Below are positions 1 to 11,499 of a stretch of 64,000 nt of DNA, in pieces. The notes beneath the pieces are model-generated. The model did not search any database and had not been told where the DNA came from. It saw only the letters and a program-made list of their open reading frames with translations. The stretch is taken from the NCBI GenBank assembly GCA_022457155.1, contig JAJGOT010000099.1:607001-671000 (forward strand). Direction: 5' to 3'. The position numbers and the translations under genes were made by a program. The DNA comes from Cladopsammia gracilis (taxonomy: Eukaryota > Cnidaria > Anthozoa > Scleractinia > Dendrophylliidae). Every line of letters starts with the position of its first letter. Position 1 is the stretch's first letter.

Positions 1-1924
1 GCTCACCTAGTTCAACGACGGGCAAACCAAACAGACTTGCAATTCCAAACAGCAACAGGACAGAAACCTCTCTGCTAGATGCCTTCACTATTGGGGTATC
101 GTAGAATTTGATGTAAGATGCGAAAACTAACAGCGTGAGAACAAATCCGATGAAAGCCACAACTGTTATGCTGATTCCAGGGACGCTTGTAAGCGTGATG
201 TTGATGATCGGTAATTTTTCACACTTGTTACGCTTTTCATTTGGTTTTGTCTCTGAATCACACTCTATGCAACTTCTGGATCCAATCTCTGTACTGATAG
301 TTCCTTGTGGGCATTCAGTACATTCCCAACAACATGGCGTCGTGATCGCCTTCATTGTGCCAGGCAGGCATTCGGATGTACAGAAGGACAACGGGCCTGA
401 GACATTGTTCAGATAGGAATTCCATCGTATGTTGGAGGCATCTATCTGGAGATTGGGCGTGCTCTCTTTGTCCCAAACTCCAACAATAACCTTTTTGAGA
501 GCCTGATCTGTGCTTGCACTACGTTGAAAGTTTACGATATCATACGTGGCCGATAAAGGATCTCCAAAACTGTCAAACTGCACTCTGCCAGTCAAACCGT
601 TAAAACTCACATTTCTGAGGTATTTCTTCAAATCGCTTCTCTTAACGGTGGGCTTTACAGAAGGGCAGCTATCCTTATTATTTGCTTCGTGCAAAGCAGA
701 GCAATTGTAAATGTTATTCAGAGCATGCGCAATAGCAAAAACCGCGTCAATAGTATACGAGTGGAAAGAACTGTGTAGCTTTCTTATCGCACGGTATGAC
801 GTCAGATTTCCCTTGCAAGCAGCAACACCAGAATCTGTAAACTGTTTAGCTGAGCAGTTCAGCTGTGATCTCCAGAATTCGTCCCACCACTCAGCGCCTA
901 TTTCAACTTTTTTTGCAGTATTGATCCTCTTGAGGTGGTCTTCAAAAGCGAGATATCTATAGTCACGTGGCTGTATTCCTAGGGAACCAGCCAGTATTGT
1001 GAAGCGAGGGTCAAGATATAGTTCCCCTTCGGAGGTCATTGAGTCGCTGAGCATAAATGTCTTTTCTGTAAGTTTTTCTTCGGCTACCTGTGTCAAGAAT
1101 GCTCTTCCATAACGTCCAGAAAGCCATACGATTACCACTCCGATGTCGGGATTTCGTTTCATTTTCGCAACAGTTTGGTTGATTTTCGTTTGATAGCCAA
1201 GGCGTGGGATGAACTCAGAAAAGGCGACACAGAAGCGTTTTCTATCGAACGATTCTTTTTCCAGCGCCCAAATACCACTGCGACCATAAGAGTCATCCAA
1301 ACCCACAGCCGCCACGTATGTCCAGTTGAAGAGCTCTATGATGTCGGCCATGACTGTTGCTTGCCAGTTGTCAGATGGAATCGTTCTAAAGAAGTCTTTG
1401 TAAAATTGTGAACTCAACTCTACGCTTGTTGCAGCCGGACTAATGGCGGGAATATTAGCGACCTGAAGTAAACTTCCCACCAGTACTGCACTGCCGGAAT
1501 TAGTAGGGCCAATCAACGCTGAGATGGGCTTGGACCTGACCTTCGTGGAATAGCGGATGGCAGAACTGTTGGCTTTTGAGTTAGACACGAAGTCGTAGGC
1601 TATTGTCATAGCCAATGCCATGCTCTCACAGTAGTTCCTAATATCGTATCCAATGGTCACGTTTGGAAGCAAATTAGGGTTCTTGTTCACGCTCTCAATG
1701 GCGAAGATCATGGCCTCGACGTGTCCCAGTCCCCTTGGGAAAAGCTCTCCACAGTGATCACCTTTACCACCAAAGTGGACTTTGAACAGTCCACCCAAGA
1801 TGACGTCACCTTTTTTGTAAGCTCTTATCTCGTGTTTGCCGTATGTGGCGGGAAAAAACAACAACGTGAAGAAACAAAACGTTAAACGTGTTCCCGCTTG
1901 TATCTTCCAAGTCGTCAGCTTCAT
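1..1924 (-). CDS. Class C GPCR (mGluR-like), copy A, 3' end beyond window
   Basis: Reading the minus strand from the ATG at 1924 gives an uninterrupted frame of 641 codons to the window edge, with an in-frame TGA a few codons upstream of the ATG. The product starts with a hydrophobic signal peptide. The next motif is GDVILGGLF, typical of metabotropic glutamate receptor ectodomains. A Venus-flytrap ligand-binding domain follows (includes SYGRSG and FNWTYVAAV), then the nine-cysteine NCD3G linker (CLPGTMKAITTPCCWEC). The frame then enters the first membrane helices (KASSREVSVLLLFGI). Expected role: plasma-membrane G-protein-coupled receptor for an amino-acid-like or other small ligand; the ligand cannot be told. 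The stop lies outside the window. It is very close to copy C (24790-27450) but lacks both of its stop codons. No intron interrupts the coding region. Confidence 0.88.
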   Translation of the reverse strand, partial: MKLTTWKIQAGTRLTFCFFTLLFFPATYGKHEIRAYKKGDVILGGLFKVHFGGKGDHCGELFPRGLGHVEAMIFAIESVNKNPNLLPNVTIGYDIRNYCESMALAMTIAYDFVSNSKANSSAIRYSTKVRSKPISALIGPTNSGSAVLVGSLLQVANIPAISPAATSVELSSQFYKDFFRTIPSDNWQATVMADIIELFNWTYVAAVGLDDSYGRSGIWALEKESFDRKRFCVAFSEFIPRLGYQTKINQTVAKMKRNPDIGVVIVWLSGRYGRAFLTQVAEEKLTEKTFMLSDSMTSEGELYLDPRFTILAGSLGIQPRDYRYLAFEDHLKRINTAKKVEIGAEWWDEFWRSQLNCSAKQFTDSGVAACKGNLTSYRAIRKLHSSFHSYTIDAVFAIAHALNNIYNCSALHEANNKDSCPSVKPTVKRSDLKKYLRNVSFNGLTGRVQFDSFGDPLSATYDIVNFQRSASTDQALKKVIVGVWDKESTPNLQIDASNIRWNSYLNNVSGPLSFCTSECLPGTMKAITTPCCWECTECPQGTISTEIGSRSCIECDSETKPNEKRNKCEKLPIINITLTSVPGISITVVAFIGFVLTLLVFASYIKFYDTPIVKASSREVSVLLLFGIASLFGLPVVELGE

Positions 1925-1963
1925 TGTTTCAGTCTCAGGTCATCAATTTTATATTGAAGTTAT

Positions 1964-1965
1964 CT
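1964..1965 (-). promoter_or_regulatory. Possible 5'UTR splice acceptor of copy A
   Basis: On the minus strand, about 40 nt before the start codon, all three receptor copies keep a T-rich tract ending in CCAG or CTAG (TTTTTTTCCAG here). This looks like a 3' splice site joining a non-coding upstream exon. Equivalent sites lie at 20312-20313 (copy B) and 27490-27491 (copy C). No donor was identified. Confidence 0.35.
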
Positions 1966-2648
1966 GGAAAAAAATGAGAACTTCTTGTCATGCAAACAAG
2001 CGAACGCAAACATTGCGCATTAATCTCAGAGCGCATGTCCTAACTAGTGCTAAATTCCATTTGAAAGGAAAATCTGTTCGGAAGGCCTTATTCGCGTTAT
2101 ATGTGCAAAGTGAGTTCTAATTACGGCGTGACGATTAACATGAAAAATTTGTATATTGAGTAATAGAAATAGACACATTTTTTATGTTAATCTTTCACTG
2201 GCCATTAAGTTTTGTTTGTATTCTCAGTTTATATTTTCTGTTCCGTTTCTTTACTATCATCACGCTGTAATTAGTTATATTGTCTACATTTCTTGTCAAG
2301 TTGTAATTAGTTATATGTTCCATATTGTTTGTCACGCTGTAATTAGCTATATTTTCCACACCATTGTATCCTTCTTGTATTTTTTATCAAACCCACTAGC
2401 GGGTTCTGTTTCTTGTACTGAAGATGGATAAAGTTTCATCCGAAAGATTTTTACAGTAACAAAATGTCATTACCTATTTTAAAATTCGAATTTAATTCAA
2501 ACATTCTTTTTTTCGGATGCCAAACATTATAGAAAACGGTGAAATATTTTGTACCAAAAAGTGTGATTCAAACAAGATAGAACCAATGCGCCGATAAATA
2601 GGTTAGGGCACCTTTTCACGTGATTTTTTTACGTGCGTTTTATGTGCG

Positions 2649-2765
2649 TTTGAATAAAATTAGAGACGATGTATGAACAGCTTGCGCATCCGTAAAAAGT
2701 TGAACAGTGCTCAACTTTTTACTTTTACGCAAGTTCTTCATATATCGTCTCTAATTTTATTTACG
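2649..2765. mobile_element. Foldback element
   Basis: An inverted repeat of about 50 bp per arm: AATAAAATTAGAGACGAT on the left pairs with ATCGTCTCTAATTTTATT on the right, continuing inward through TTGCG and TAAAAAGTTGA. It has no coding capacity. Confidence 0.7.
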
Positions 2766-2779
2766 CGCGTTCAGTTCAT

Positions 2780-2890
2780 CGTTACATTGAAAGTTTCCGA
2801 CGCTGAAAATGTCAGCTAATAGAACCGAAAAGATTAAACTGTATTAGCTTTTATATAGTTTCCGATATTTTAAAGGTAATAAACACAACT
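2780..2890. repeat. Dispersed repeat, related to 29780-30010 and 42945-43030
   Basis: The segment with CAGCTAATAGAACCGAAAAG recurs in inverted orientation near 29790-29840 (CTTTTCGGTTCTATCAGCTG) and in diverged form near 42980-43030. Part of the same family (CCGAAAACAAAAGGCGTTAA) is also at 7095-7120 and 29960-29985. It is probably a transposon fragment of unknown class. Confidence 0.5.
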
Positions 2891-2936
2891 TTAAATACAA
2901 CTCCAATTCCAACTTTAAGCGGTTTCCTTAACATTT

Positions 2937-3047
2937 TAGTAAGATGTGGCGGGGAAAAATAAGAAAAGGAAACAAAATATTAAGTGGCGGGGAAAACCTG
3001 TTCCTGCTTGTATCTTCCTAGTCGTCAGCTTCATTGCTTCAGGCTAA
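2937..3047 (-). pseudogene. 5' scrap of a fourth class C GPCR copy
   Basis: About 110 bp match the start-codon and signal-peptide segment of copies A-C. The shared stretches include CTGCTTGTATCTTCC, the CGTCAGCTTCATTG block that contains the start codon on the minus strand, and a GATGTGGCGGG block. It has internal insertions and nothing receptor-like follows in the 3' direction, so only the first ~35 codons survive. This is direct sequence similarity within the window; I infer a truncated duplicate. Confidence 0.65.
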
Positions 3048-4578
3048 GGTGGATGCCACCCATCTTACGGTTTTTCTCCGATTTTTTCAAGACCATTTAC
3101 TAATTAGCTCATGCAAAATATTAAGAGGCCTGCACCTAAGAAACGACCGATGATTCCCGGCTGAAAAATAAAATCGGTCGATTTTTTTGTCACAAGTAAA
3201 GGTTGTCAAACTTTATTTAAATATGAATTTCTTTTGTTTTAGTTTCGCTTTTTTCTCAAATATCGACTCGCGAAGTTGTGTTGTCTGATGGCACTAAAAT
3301 AGAGCGTAAAATACGACCTTCAGAAAAGAGGTTCAGAATTTTATATCGCATCGCAAAATGATCAAACACTTTCACGTGAGTAAAGAAAAAAGCTTATTTA
3401 TGTTATATCATTCGATAATCATCGAAAAATAGTCAACGGGAATGCAGAATAAACATTTTTAAATGTTTATGTTTATTTGTTTATGTATGGTATATTTAAA
3501 AATATACCATACCAAATTAGATATAGCGTTAGGGCTGATTTTAAAGGTTAGGTAAGGTAAGGTTTCGGCTCCGTTTTTCTTGTTATTATTATTTTTATTT
3601 TTTGTGTCACGATTTTGCATGCAAATTTATACACGCATATTTTAAATTGTGCACTTCCGGTTGACGTCTTTGCCATTTACACTTCCTTTTTAGTGACTTC
3701 CGGCTATTCTCACTTCCGGTAAAAGAGCGTTACTTAGGTGTCACGACAGAATCTCCTGCAGCCCTACATACATTAATATGTTCCCGTTTGGTATATATAA
3801 GACTTAGAAAAATCACTGGCTTCATTGTGGTACAGCTTTCATGTCCACAACATTCAATAGTAAACAACGTGGTTTTCAGGAACGATGACTGAATGAAAGT
3901 AGCAACTCTTCTCCATGTCGGACATCTTCTTGTCATGTTTAAAATATATCATAAAATTTTCTTACGCATGCGCATGAGTAAAGGCTGCTTGGAGCCTCTT
4001 GTTTCTCAAAAGTTCAACACTATGTAAGGTAATCACACTGGTAAATCAAAAGCTATAAGGATAGACCTTACGTCCATGGAAAAACATTTTGTGGCCAAAG
4101 TAAACTGACTTTGCACGAAGTGTTAAAAGTTACTGTATTTACCGTTATTTTGCCACTTTGGCGAAACACTTCTGTATTGTCAAGAAGGCTCTCGATAGCG
4201 TCGTAAATGCCACATTGAAATTTGTTAAGCACTTATCAACCACCCTAAATAGGAGAAAATAATATTAAAACAACACAGAGGACGAGAAATACGAAGAAGG
4301 TGAAAATTTGCCGAGATTGCCTCTTCGCAACGTGGTCGCGTGACAACATGCGTATTTCCAAACTGCAGCGGAATCTAAACGTTTCAGGTTAAAAGAGACA
4401 GAATTAAGTGTCTGAACAACTTTTCCACGGCCAGACACTTCGTAGTAATAGGATGTTATGAAATTTTGTACAAGAAAATGACGAATCGAACTCAAATTTA
4501 CGTTTAAATCGGCCGCAGTCATCGCTAAGTTCGAATGCGTGTTGCATTTCGTTACATACCGGACGTTACGTTCAACGC
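3048..4578. other. Intergenic, no gene seen
   Basis: Only short frames without recognisable domains. A perfect palindrome at 3487-3512 (TATGGTATATTT / AAATATACCATA) and a small inverted repeat around 3141-3183 (ACCGAT / ATCGGT) are the only structures noticed. Confidence 0.5.
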
Positions 4579-4581
4579 TTA

Positions 4582-4744
4582 GGGCCTGTTCGCACTACAG
4601 TCAAAAACAAAAATTAGCCCGTACAAAAATCGAGGAAAACAAAAGAACCCGCTCCGGTGGGACACGCTTTTTGTGGAATGTTTTTGTTTTTATGTCATTT
4701 TGCACGGGCTAATTTTTGTTTTTGACTGTAGTGTGACCAGGCCC
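4582..4744. mobile_element. MITE with 3-bp TTA target duplication (Harbinger-like)
   Basis: Terminal inverted repeats of about 40 bp start GGGCCTG and pair through ACTACAGTCAAAAACAAAA. The element is flanked by TTA at 4579-4581 and 4745-4747. A 3-bp TWA target duplication is typical of PIF/Harbinger elements. The internal ~80 bp are non-coding. Confidence 0.75.
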
Positions 4745-4981
4745 TTACTCAAGTGGTGAGGTCAGCGGACTCTAAAAATGGTCGCGTGACAGCATTGATA
4801 ATCAGAAACATGAAAATAATAATTTTTCCAAGACCAGAAAGTTTATGGGGTATATACTCTGTGGTAGCACACCATATAGTCGCCCTCTATTGTAGTGCTA
4901 CAGTGATCCTCGGTTGTGTACTATATTATGTTATATCAGTTTTATTCGTGTTTATCCCCACACACCCATCACTGACCTTAC

Positions 4982-6690
4982 CTGTCCTTATCAGTCCTCA
5001 TCTGTCCTTATTCATCCCTTTTTGTCTTTATTCGTCCTTATCTGTCCTTTTCTGTCCTTATTCGTCCTTATCTGTCCTTTTCTGTCCTTATTCGTCCTTA
5101 TCTGTCCTATTCTGTCCTCATATGTCCTTATTCGTCCTTATCTGTCCTTTTCTGTCCTTATTCGTCCTTTTCTGTCCTTATCTGTCCTTTTTCGTCCTTA
5201 TCTGTCCTCATCTGTCCTTATTCGTCCTTATCTGTCATTTTCTATCCTTATTCGTCCTTTTCTGTCCTTATCTGTCCTTAGTCGTCCTTATCTGTCCTTT
5301 GCTGTCCTTATTCGTCCTTATTTGTCCTTATTCGTCCTTTGCTGTCCTTATTCGTCCTTATTCGTCCTTATTCGTCCTTATCTGTCCTTTTCTGTCCTTA
5401 TTCGTCCTTATCTGTCCTCATTTGTCCTTATTTGTCCTTATTCGTCCCTGTCTGTCCTTATCTGTCCTTATTCATCCTTATCTGTCCTTTTCTGTCCTTA
5501 TTCGTCCTTATCTGTCCTTTTCTGTCCTAATTCGTCCTTTTCTGTCCTTATCTGTCCTCATTCGTCCTTATCTGTCCTTTGCTGTCCTTATTCGTCGTTA
5601 TTTGTCCTTATTCGTCCTTATCTGTCCTTTTCTGTCCTTTTTCGTCCTTATTTGTCCTTATTCGTCCTTATCTGTCCTTTTCTGTCCTTATTTGTTTTCA
5701 TATGTCCTTATTCGTCCTTATCTGTCCTTTTCTGTCCTTTTTCGTCCTTATTTGTCCTTTTCTGTCCTTTTTCGTCCTTTTCTGTCCTTATTTGTCCTCA
5801 TATGTCCTTATCTGTCATTTTCTGTCCTTATTCGACCTTATCTGTTCTTTTCTGTCCTTATTCGTCCTTATCTGTCCTTTTCTGTCCTTTTTCGTCCTTT
5901 TCTGTCCTTATTTGTCCTCATATGTCCTTATCTGTCCTTATTTGTCCTTATTCATCCCTTTCTGTCCTTATTCGTCCTTCTCTGTCCTTTTCTGTCCTTA
6001 TTTGTCCTTCTCTGTCCTTTTCTGTCCTTATTCGTCCTTTTCTGTCCTTTTCTGTCCTTATTTATCCTTATCTGTCCTTATTCGTCCTTATCTGTCCTTT
6101 TCTGTCCTTTTTCGTCCTTATGATTTGTCCTTATTCGTCCTTATCTGTCCTTTTCTGTCCTTATTCGTCCTTATCTGTCCTTATTTGTCCTTATTTGTCC
6201 TTATTCGTCCTTATCTGTCCTTATTCTTCCTTATCTGTTCTTTTCTGTCCTTATTCGTCCTTATCCGTCCTCATTCGTCCTTATCTGTCCTTATTCATCC
6301 TTTTCTGTCCTTATTCATCCTTTTCTGTCCTTATTCGTCCTTTTCTGTCCTTATTAGTCCTTTTCTGTCCTTATTCGTCCTTTTCTGTCCTTATTCGTCC
6401 TCATCTGTCCTTATTCGTCCTTATTTGTCCTTATCTGTCCTTATTCGTCCTTTTCTGTCCTTATTCATCCTTTTCTGTCCTTATTCGTCCTTATCTGTCC
6501 TTTTCTGTCTTTATTCGTCCTTTCTGTCCTTTTCTGTCCTTATTCCTTCTTTATCTGTCCTTTTCTGTCCTTACTGATTTATCCTTTTCTGTCGTTATTC
6601 GTCCTTATCTGTCCTTATTCGTCCTTATTTGACATAATCTGTCCTTATTCTACCTGAACCGTCCTTTCCTGACCTTACCGTTTCTGTCCT
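4982..6690. repeat. 10-bp tandem repeat array, about 170 units
   Basis: The unit is TYYGTCCTTW, mainly an alternation of TTCGTCCTTA and TCTGTCCTTT, so a 20-bp higher period is visible. The array is in perfect 10-bp register from 4982 to about 6120, where the register shifts; units decay after about 6540. The plus strand is strongly pyrimidine-rich. Because 10 is not a multiple of 3 and the unit lacks stop codons, all three forward frames are open for hundreds of codons (up to 572). These frames encode a hydrophobic 10-residue repeat and are most likely not genes. The pyrimidine bias decays gradually to about 6900. Confidence 0.95.
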
Positions 6691-9227
6691 TACATGTCCT
6701 TTTTTCTACTTATACATCGTTTCCGTTATTTCTCGTTCTTTTCTTTACTTAGTCTTCCTTTTTTATCCTTGTTCGTCTTTTTTGTAACTATTCGTTTATT
6801 TTATGTTCCTACTGATCCTTTTCTTACCCGTTTCTTTTTTCCCTACTCGTATTTTTCAGTACTTTCTCGTCCTTTTTTTGTTATTTACTCGTTCTGTTCT
6901 GTTTTGTTTATAACTGTTTGTCCATTTGTCGGTATATTCTCAAAAAATAAAAATAATTTTTAAGTCCGATCTCAATATTCTTCGGCACAAAATAGTAGAT
7001 AAAGGAATCTTATTCCCCTAATTTACAAGCTGCTTTCTTCTTGTTTCCGAAAATCCTTCCTGATCTTAGTTTTGTACCCACATTCTTTATCCCTCCGAAA
7101 ACAAAAGGCGTTAAATTATCCGATGTTACGAATGTTTGAGGAGACATTTTTCTAAAGAAAATTCTAATTAATTACGAATTTTTAAGGTGACAAATAAAGT
7201 CAGACGTAGTAAAAAATATATGAATCTAAGGAAACCTTATTCTATTTTAGAAGTGTGATTACATTTAATTTATTGCTGCGGAACGAGCGTAGCGAGTGAG
7301 CAGCAACATAATCAGGATTTAAGAGAAATATATGAGAAAAAAATATAAGCTAGGAAAAATCTCGATTTGATCGCTTTTTACCAGAATTCACTGCGCCACG
7401 AACACATTTTGGGCCAGAATGCACTGCGCCACAAACAAGAGCCTCGCTTGCTGCTTCAAGCTGTTGGCTGCGAGATTTGTAATATTTTGGTCCAACATGT
7501 CCCAGTCGAAATCGGAACTGAAGTGTCGAAGACTACCGCGAGTTGAGCGAGGACTGTGAGGCATGGTGATAGGACCGTTGAATGGCAAAGATTTTCGAAG
7601 ATTGTACGGAATAAAAGACAAATTTACTTTGAAATCACTCCGAAAGCGGTCGATGAGACTGAGCTGAGCGCTTGGGGACGCGAAACCTGAGCTGAGCTTG
7701 GGAGGACGCGAACACAGTAATTAACCTAAATTTTCGCACCTTCCTCGTGGTCAACGCGTCCTTAACTCAACAATATTCTACAGACATTGCAGGAACTTGA
7801 TGCATGAATTACAAAACAAAATTAGTCTTATGAGCTGGAATTTTCGTCGATTCATCCCGGTTACATTTGCTTTGCTTCCCCTCAAAAAACGAAAGAGAAA
7901 ATTCTGTAATACCAGCGAGATGATAAAACAGCATTATTACAACAAATTTACCGCAGCAGTTACTATCTTTTGGATACACTAGTTTTTTTATTCCAATGAA
8001 AGCTTTTATTCACGTACAGTTACAGTTAAGGTCGCGGGGTATACCTTACCATGAATAAATTATAAATTCATAAGCTAAAATTTTGGCAGGGGTGTCACTT
8101 TGAAAAACGTTATGTCGTGAATGACGTGAATGTTAGAAAGCCAATTTCGCTAAAAGTTAACAGAGATACTGGCGAATAATGGGAGTGCATGAGGATTGTT
8201 TTTTTATTGAAAGGATCGCGCTTTGCGGCAATGCTGTAAGCCACTAAAGTTATTATTTTTTAAAACGTGGTTTTGTGTCCAAGTGTGCTCCTCGAGAAGA
8301 ACACAAAGCAAGTTGATTTCACCACCCACTGATCCGTCAAAACGTCTATTGTGTCATATCTGACTCCGATTTTTTGATTTCAACTTTAATTAAAAGTTAT
8401 TAGCTTTTAAAGGAGTAAAATTGTCCATGTTAGAATTTGAATCCTTATATCTTCCCTTTGAAAGCCTATTTAAAAATGTTGAGTCAGATATGACAATCTA
8501 CAATACACCTAGTTTACCTCCCTGCAGTGTCAACTCATGAAATTCTCTATCCGCGCTGAATTCGAATTCTTGGACACAAAATTGCTTGTTTTTACGCTTC
8601 CGAAGGCTTCCCGAGCAAGAGGGTCGAGCAAACATGAATGCCAAAAATATATATTTATGGTAATTTTGCTAATTTTAATCCACGGGCTATTGTCAACACT
8701 TCATGCAGAAAGAACAATGGCTGTGTTTTCACGAGGCGGTTTTTCTGAGCTTAACATTCCTGTAGGTAATTTGTTTACTGACCGCGTTAAGCAGCTTAAA
8801 AAATTTATGCGTTTTCACGGACAGAACTTTATTCATTTTTCTTATACCATGCGCGATATATTTTCTTTTGTTAAAACAATAGAAAATTAGAACACAAAAG
8901 AACGACAATACAATGCCCTTCTTTGTTGTTTAATTGCCGACAAGCTTAAGCGACCTTGGTTTGGTGGCTTAAATTTAATGAGAATTCTATTGTAGTTCGC
9001 CGACTCGCTTAACTTTAAGCGAGTTGGACAAGCAACTGTTTTCACGAGATTTCCGACTGTCACTCGCTCAGCGACTTGAAAAATCGCTCGTGAAAACACG
9101 GCCAATGCGTTGAAAAAAGTGTATTTTACCAGAAGCGCTTTGCACGTGCAATTATTGATGCAGAAACATTACAGAGCCTGTTCGTGAATACAATGTATTT
9201 CGCGCATTTTCGGTATCAGCCGTCGCA
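6691..9227. other. Intergenic, no gene seen
   Basis: Degenerate continuation of the pyrimidine-rich array to about 6900, then a dispersed repeat near 6980-7190 that matches 29880-30070. The remainder is AT-rich with short unsupported frames. Confidence 0.5.
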
Positions 9228-9473
9228 CTTCAGCCTGGTTTCCATATAATCGCAACGATCGCAACGATCGACGATCGCTGCGATCGTTGCGATCGTTGCG
9301 ATTATATGGAAACCAGGCTATAGAAATTTTTCTATCTCTGCGATCGCAATCGCAACGATCGCAACGATCGCAACGGTTGGTTTCCATATGATCACAAGGG
9401 TTGCAAGAATCGCAGCGATTGTCGATCGTAACGATCGCTGCGATCGTTGCGATTATATGGAAACCAGGCTTTA
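9228..9473. mobile_element. Foldback element built of CGATCG repeats
   Basis: The unit GCCTGGTTTCCATATAATCG followed by CAACGATCG repeats occurs at 9232-9275, inverted at 9280-9320, degenerate at 9340-9395 and inverted again at 9425-9470. The first two form a near-perfect hairpin of about 40 bp per arm. It reads as one foldback element followed by a second, partly decayed one. Confidence 0.7.
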
Positions 9474-10058
9474 AGGAAACCTATCTGTTTACCAATTTTC
9501 TTAACACATGTATGTTAATAAATATCTTGCATCATAATAGTTGCTGAGTGATTCATTTTAGCGGAGCTCTCGAGGAGCCCCATACTCACAGAACCTCTGC
9601 CCGTCATTTTTCATGGTCATGGCTAGCGGAATGTTTCGTGGGCGGCGTCTGTTACATGTGTGTCCGAGCGAGCGAGCGAGCGTCCGTACACAACATCCGG
9701 GATCTTAGCAATTTTGAAACCAAAGTAAGGCTTTGTTTTTCGCGCGGGTACAAATGTCAGGTCAGCTCGGTAAACACTTTGATGTTTTGCTGTTTTTAGC
9801 GGATTTACAGTCGTTTTTTTTCCTGCATTTCTTCGCGGTTTGCTACACAAGACAGGGATACTAATTAAGGGATACTTAGAAGCCGCTATAGTGGAAAGAG
9901 AAGAGCTTTCAGGGATAAAATCTTGCTTCGAAGAACTTCATACGTTTTTATCAATGAGGGGCAATATTTCAGAACCGAAGAAGCGGAGTTTTAACGAATT
10001 TCCAAGCAGTCGAGTGACTTAAAGGTAAAATAAATCACATTTTTCGATGGGAATTTAT
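9474..10058. other. Intergenic, no gene seen
   Basis: Only short open frames (60-83 codons) on both strands without recognisable domains. A GAGC run at 9666-9680 (GAGCGAGCGAGCG) is a short simple repeat. Confidence 0.4.
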
Positions 10059-10847
10059 GGGCCTGTTTACATGGAGGGAGGGTAACCCTCCTAGCACGGT
10101 TACCCTTCTAGAAGGGTCAAAAGACAGCCCTCCTTTACATGTATAGGGTTATCCCTAGGGCTATCTCTGCCAACAAAGCCGCTGAAACCTGAAGCCATCG
10201 ATAGATTAGCCTCGAAGTCGACGCCGTTGAATTCGCACTTCGTATTGTACTCTTTGATATATTGAGAAGCAGTTCAACGGCTTCGGGCGTCCATGCACAT
10301 TTTTTCGCCTTTTTCTACGAAAATTCTGGACGATTGGCCGCTTTTCTTTTCCTGTTTGATTTATTGCGTGACTGATCATGATCAAGTACGGCTCCGTCTG
10401 TCGAACCTTCGTTTGTTCAAGACTTTCGCCTATTAATTGGACAACAACATGAAAATGTTCTATTTCAGCCGCTAAACTGTTGCTGTATCGTCCCGGTTTG
10501 GATTCGCCGCTCTTGCAAGCATAGTTCTCCGAAATAATTCTTCAGGTTGATAACCGCGCGAAACCATGTTTATAGTTTATAGCGGTGATGTGACAGTAAT
10601 CTGATCGCCCTAAACTTGACCCTTCTAGGAGGGTAACCCTACCTCGACCTTTTACATGGCTTAAATAAACAAAAAGTTGATCCTTCTAGAAGGGTAACCC
10701 TTGCAAGCAGATAGGGTTACTCTCCTCCTAGGGTAACCCTACCTCGCATGCATGTAAACGAAATCGAGAAAAACAATAGAGGAGAGTAACCCTCCTAGAA
10801 GGGTAACCCTTCTAGGAGGGTTACCCTCCCTCCATGTAAACAGGCCC
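10059..10847. mobile_element. Non-autonomous DNA transposon with AGGGTAACCCT subterminal repeats
   Basis: Ends are inverted copies of GGGCCTGTTTACATGG followed by AGGGAGGGTAACCCTCC. The flanks carry TAT on both sides (10056-10058, 10848-10850), a probable 3-bp target duplication. Many internal copies of AGGGTAACCCT or its variants in both orientations cluster at both ends. There is no transposase frame. The total is 789 bp. Confidence 0.8.
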
Positions 10848-11499
10848 TATGTTGATATCAATTTTTGATTGACTTTTCCTTTGTGTTCTCGTTAGTTTTG
10901 GAGACATGTTTGTAAAACGTACTCAAATTAAGTTGTCTTGTTATCTTGAATTTCATCGAGGACAGCTCTGCCTTGATGCGCTATAAATGGTACGTGTTTT
11001 GCTTTTAAAAATAAACTAATAGATATTTGAATAAAATGTTTCAAAAGAAGATTTTGTTGTCCATTTTTATGTGTTTGTTCATTCATTACATAGGTTGAAA
11101 AGCGTTTTTATGTAAACAAAACAAGACTTGGATTTTATAGTTCTAAACTTCACTCGCGTCGCCTTACGCCTTATGCAAATATGTTTGTGTATTTTTTGCA
11201 ATTTTGATTTCTAAATCAGTTTCTCGTGCAATTTTTGATACGCAACAGGTTATTTTATTCGGAGATAAGTTATACTAGTTATTCTAGACCGAGAAAACGT
11301 TATTTTGGGAACTTTTGTTCGGTCCGGCTAAATGTACTTTGCAGACGGTCGCGTAATACTGTTTTTTTAGAATTGCTAAAATTGAAAGATAGCCCGGTCG
11401 TCAATCTTAATTCTTGTGCTTCCGACCTTTCACCTTAGTTAAGCTTATCATTGGCTTTCTGTTCAGAGAGCTTCGCTGTTAGGCTCAGCCTATCTATAT

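Noticed and set aside
4753..6632. Overlapping 456-, 572- and 332-codon plus-strand frames as a repetitive membrane protein gene
   Set aside because: All three frames are open over the same array because the 10-bp unit has no stop. The products are the same low-complexity repeat in different phases; no start context, domain or splice evidence.
9169..9387. 72-codon frame rich in Arg-Asp repeats
   Set aside because: It is the translation of the CGATCG foldback repeat, not a protein gene.
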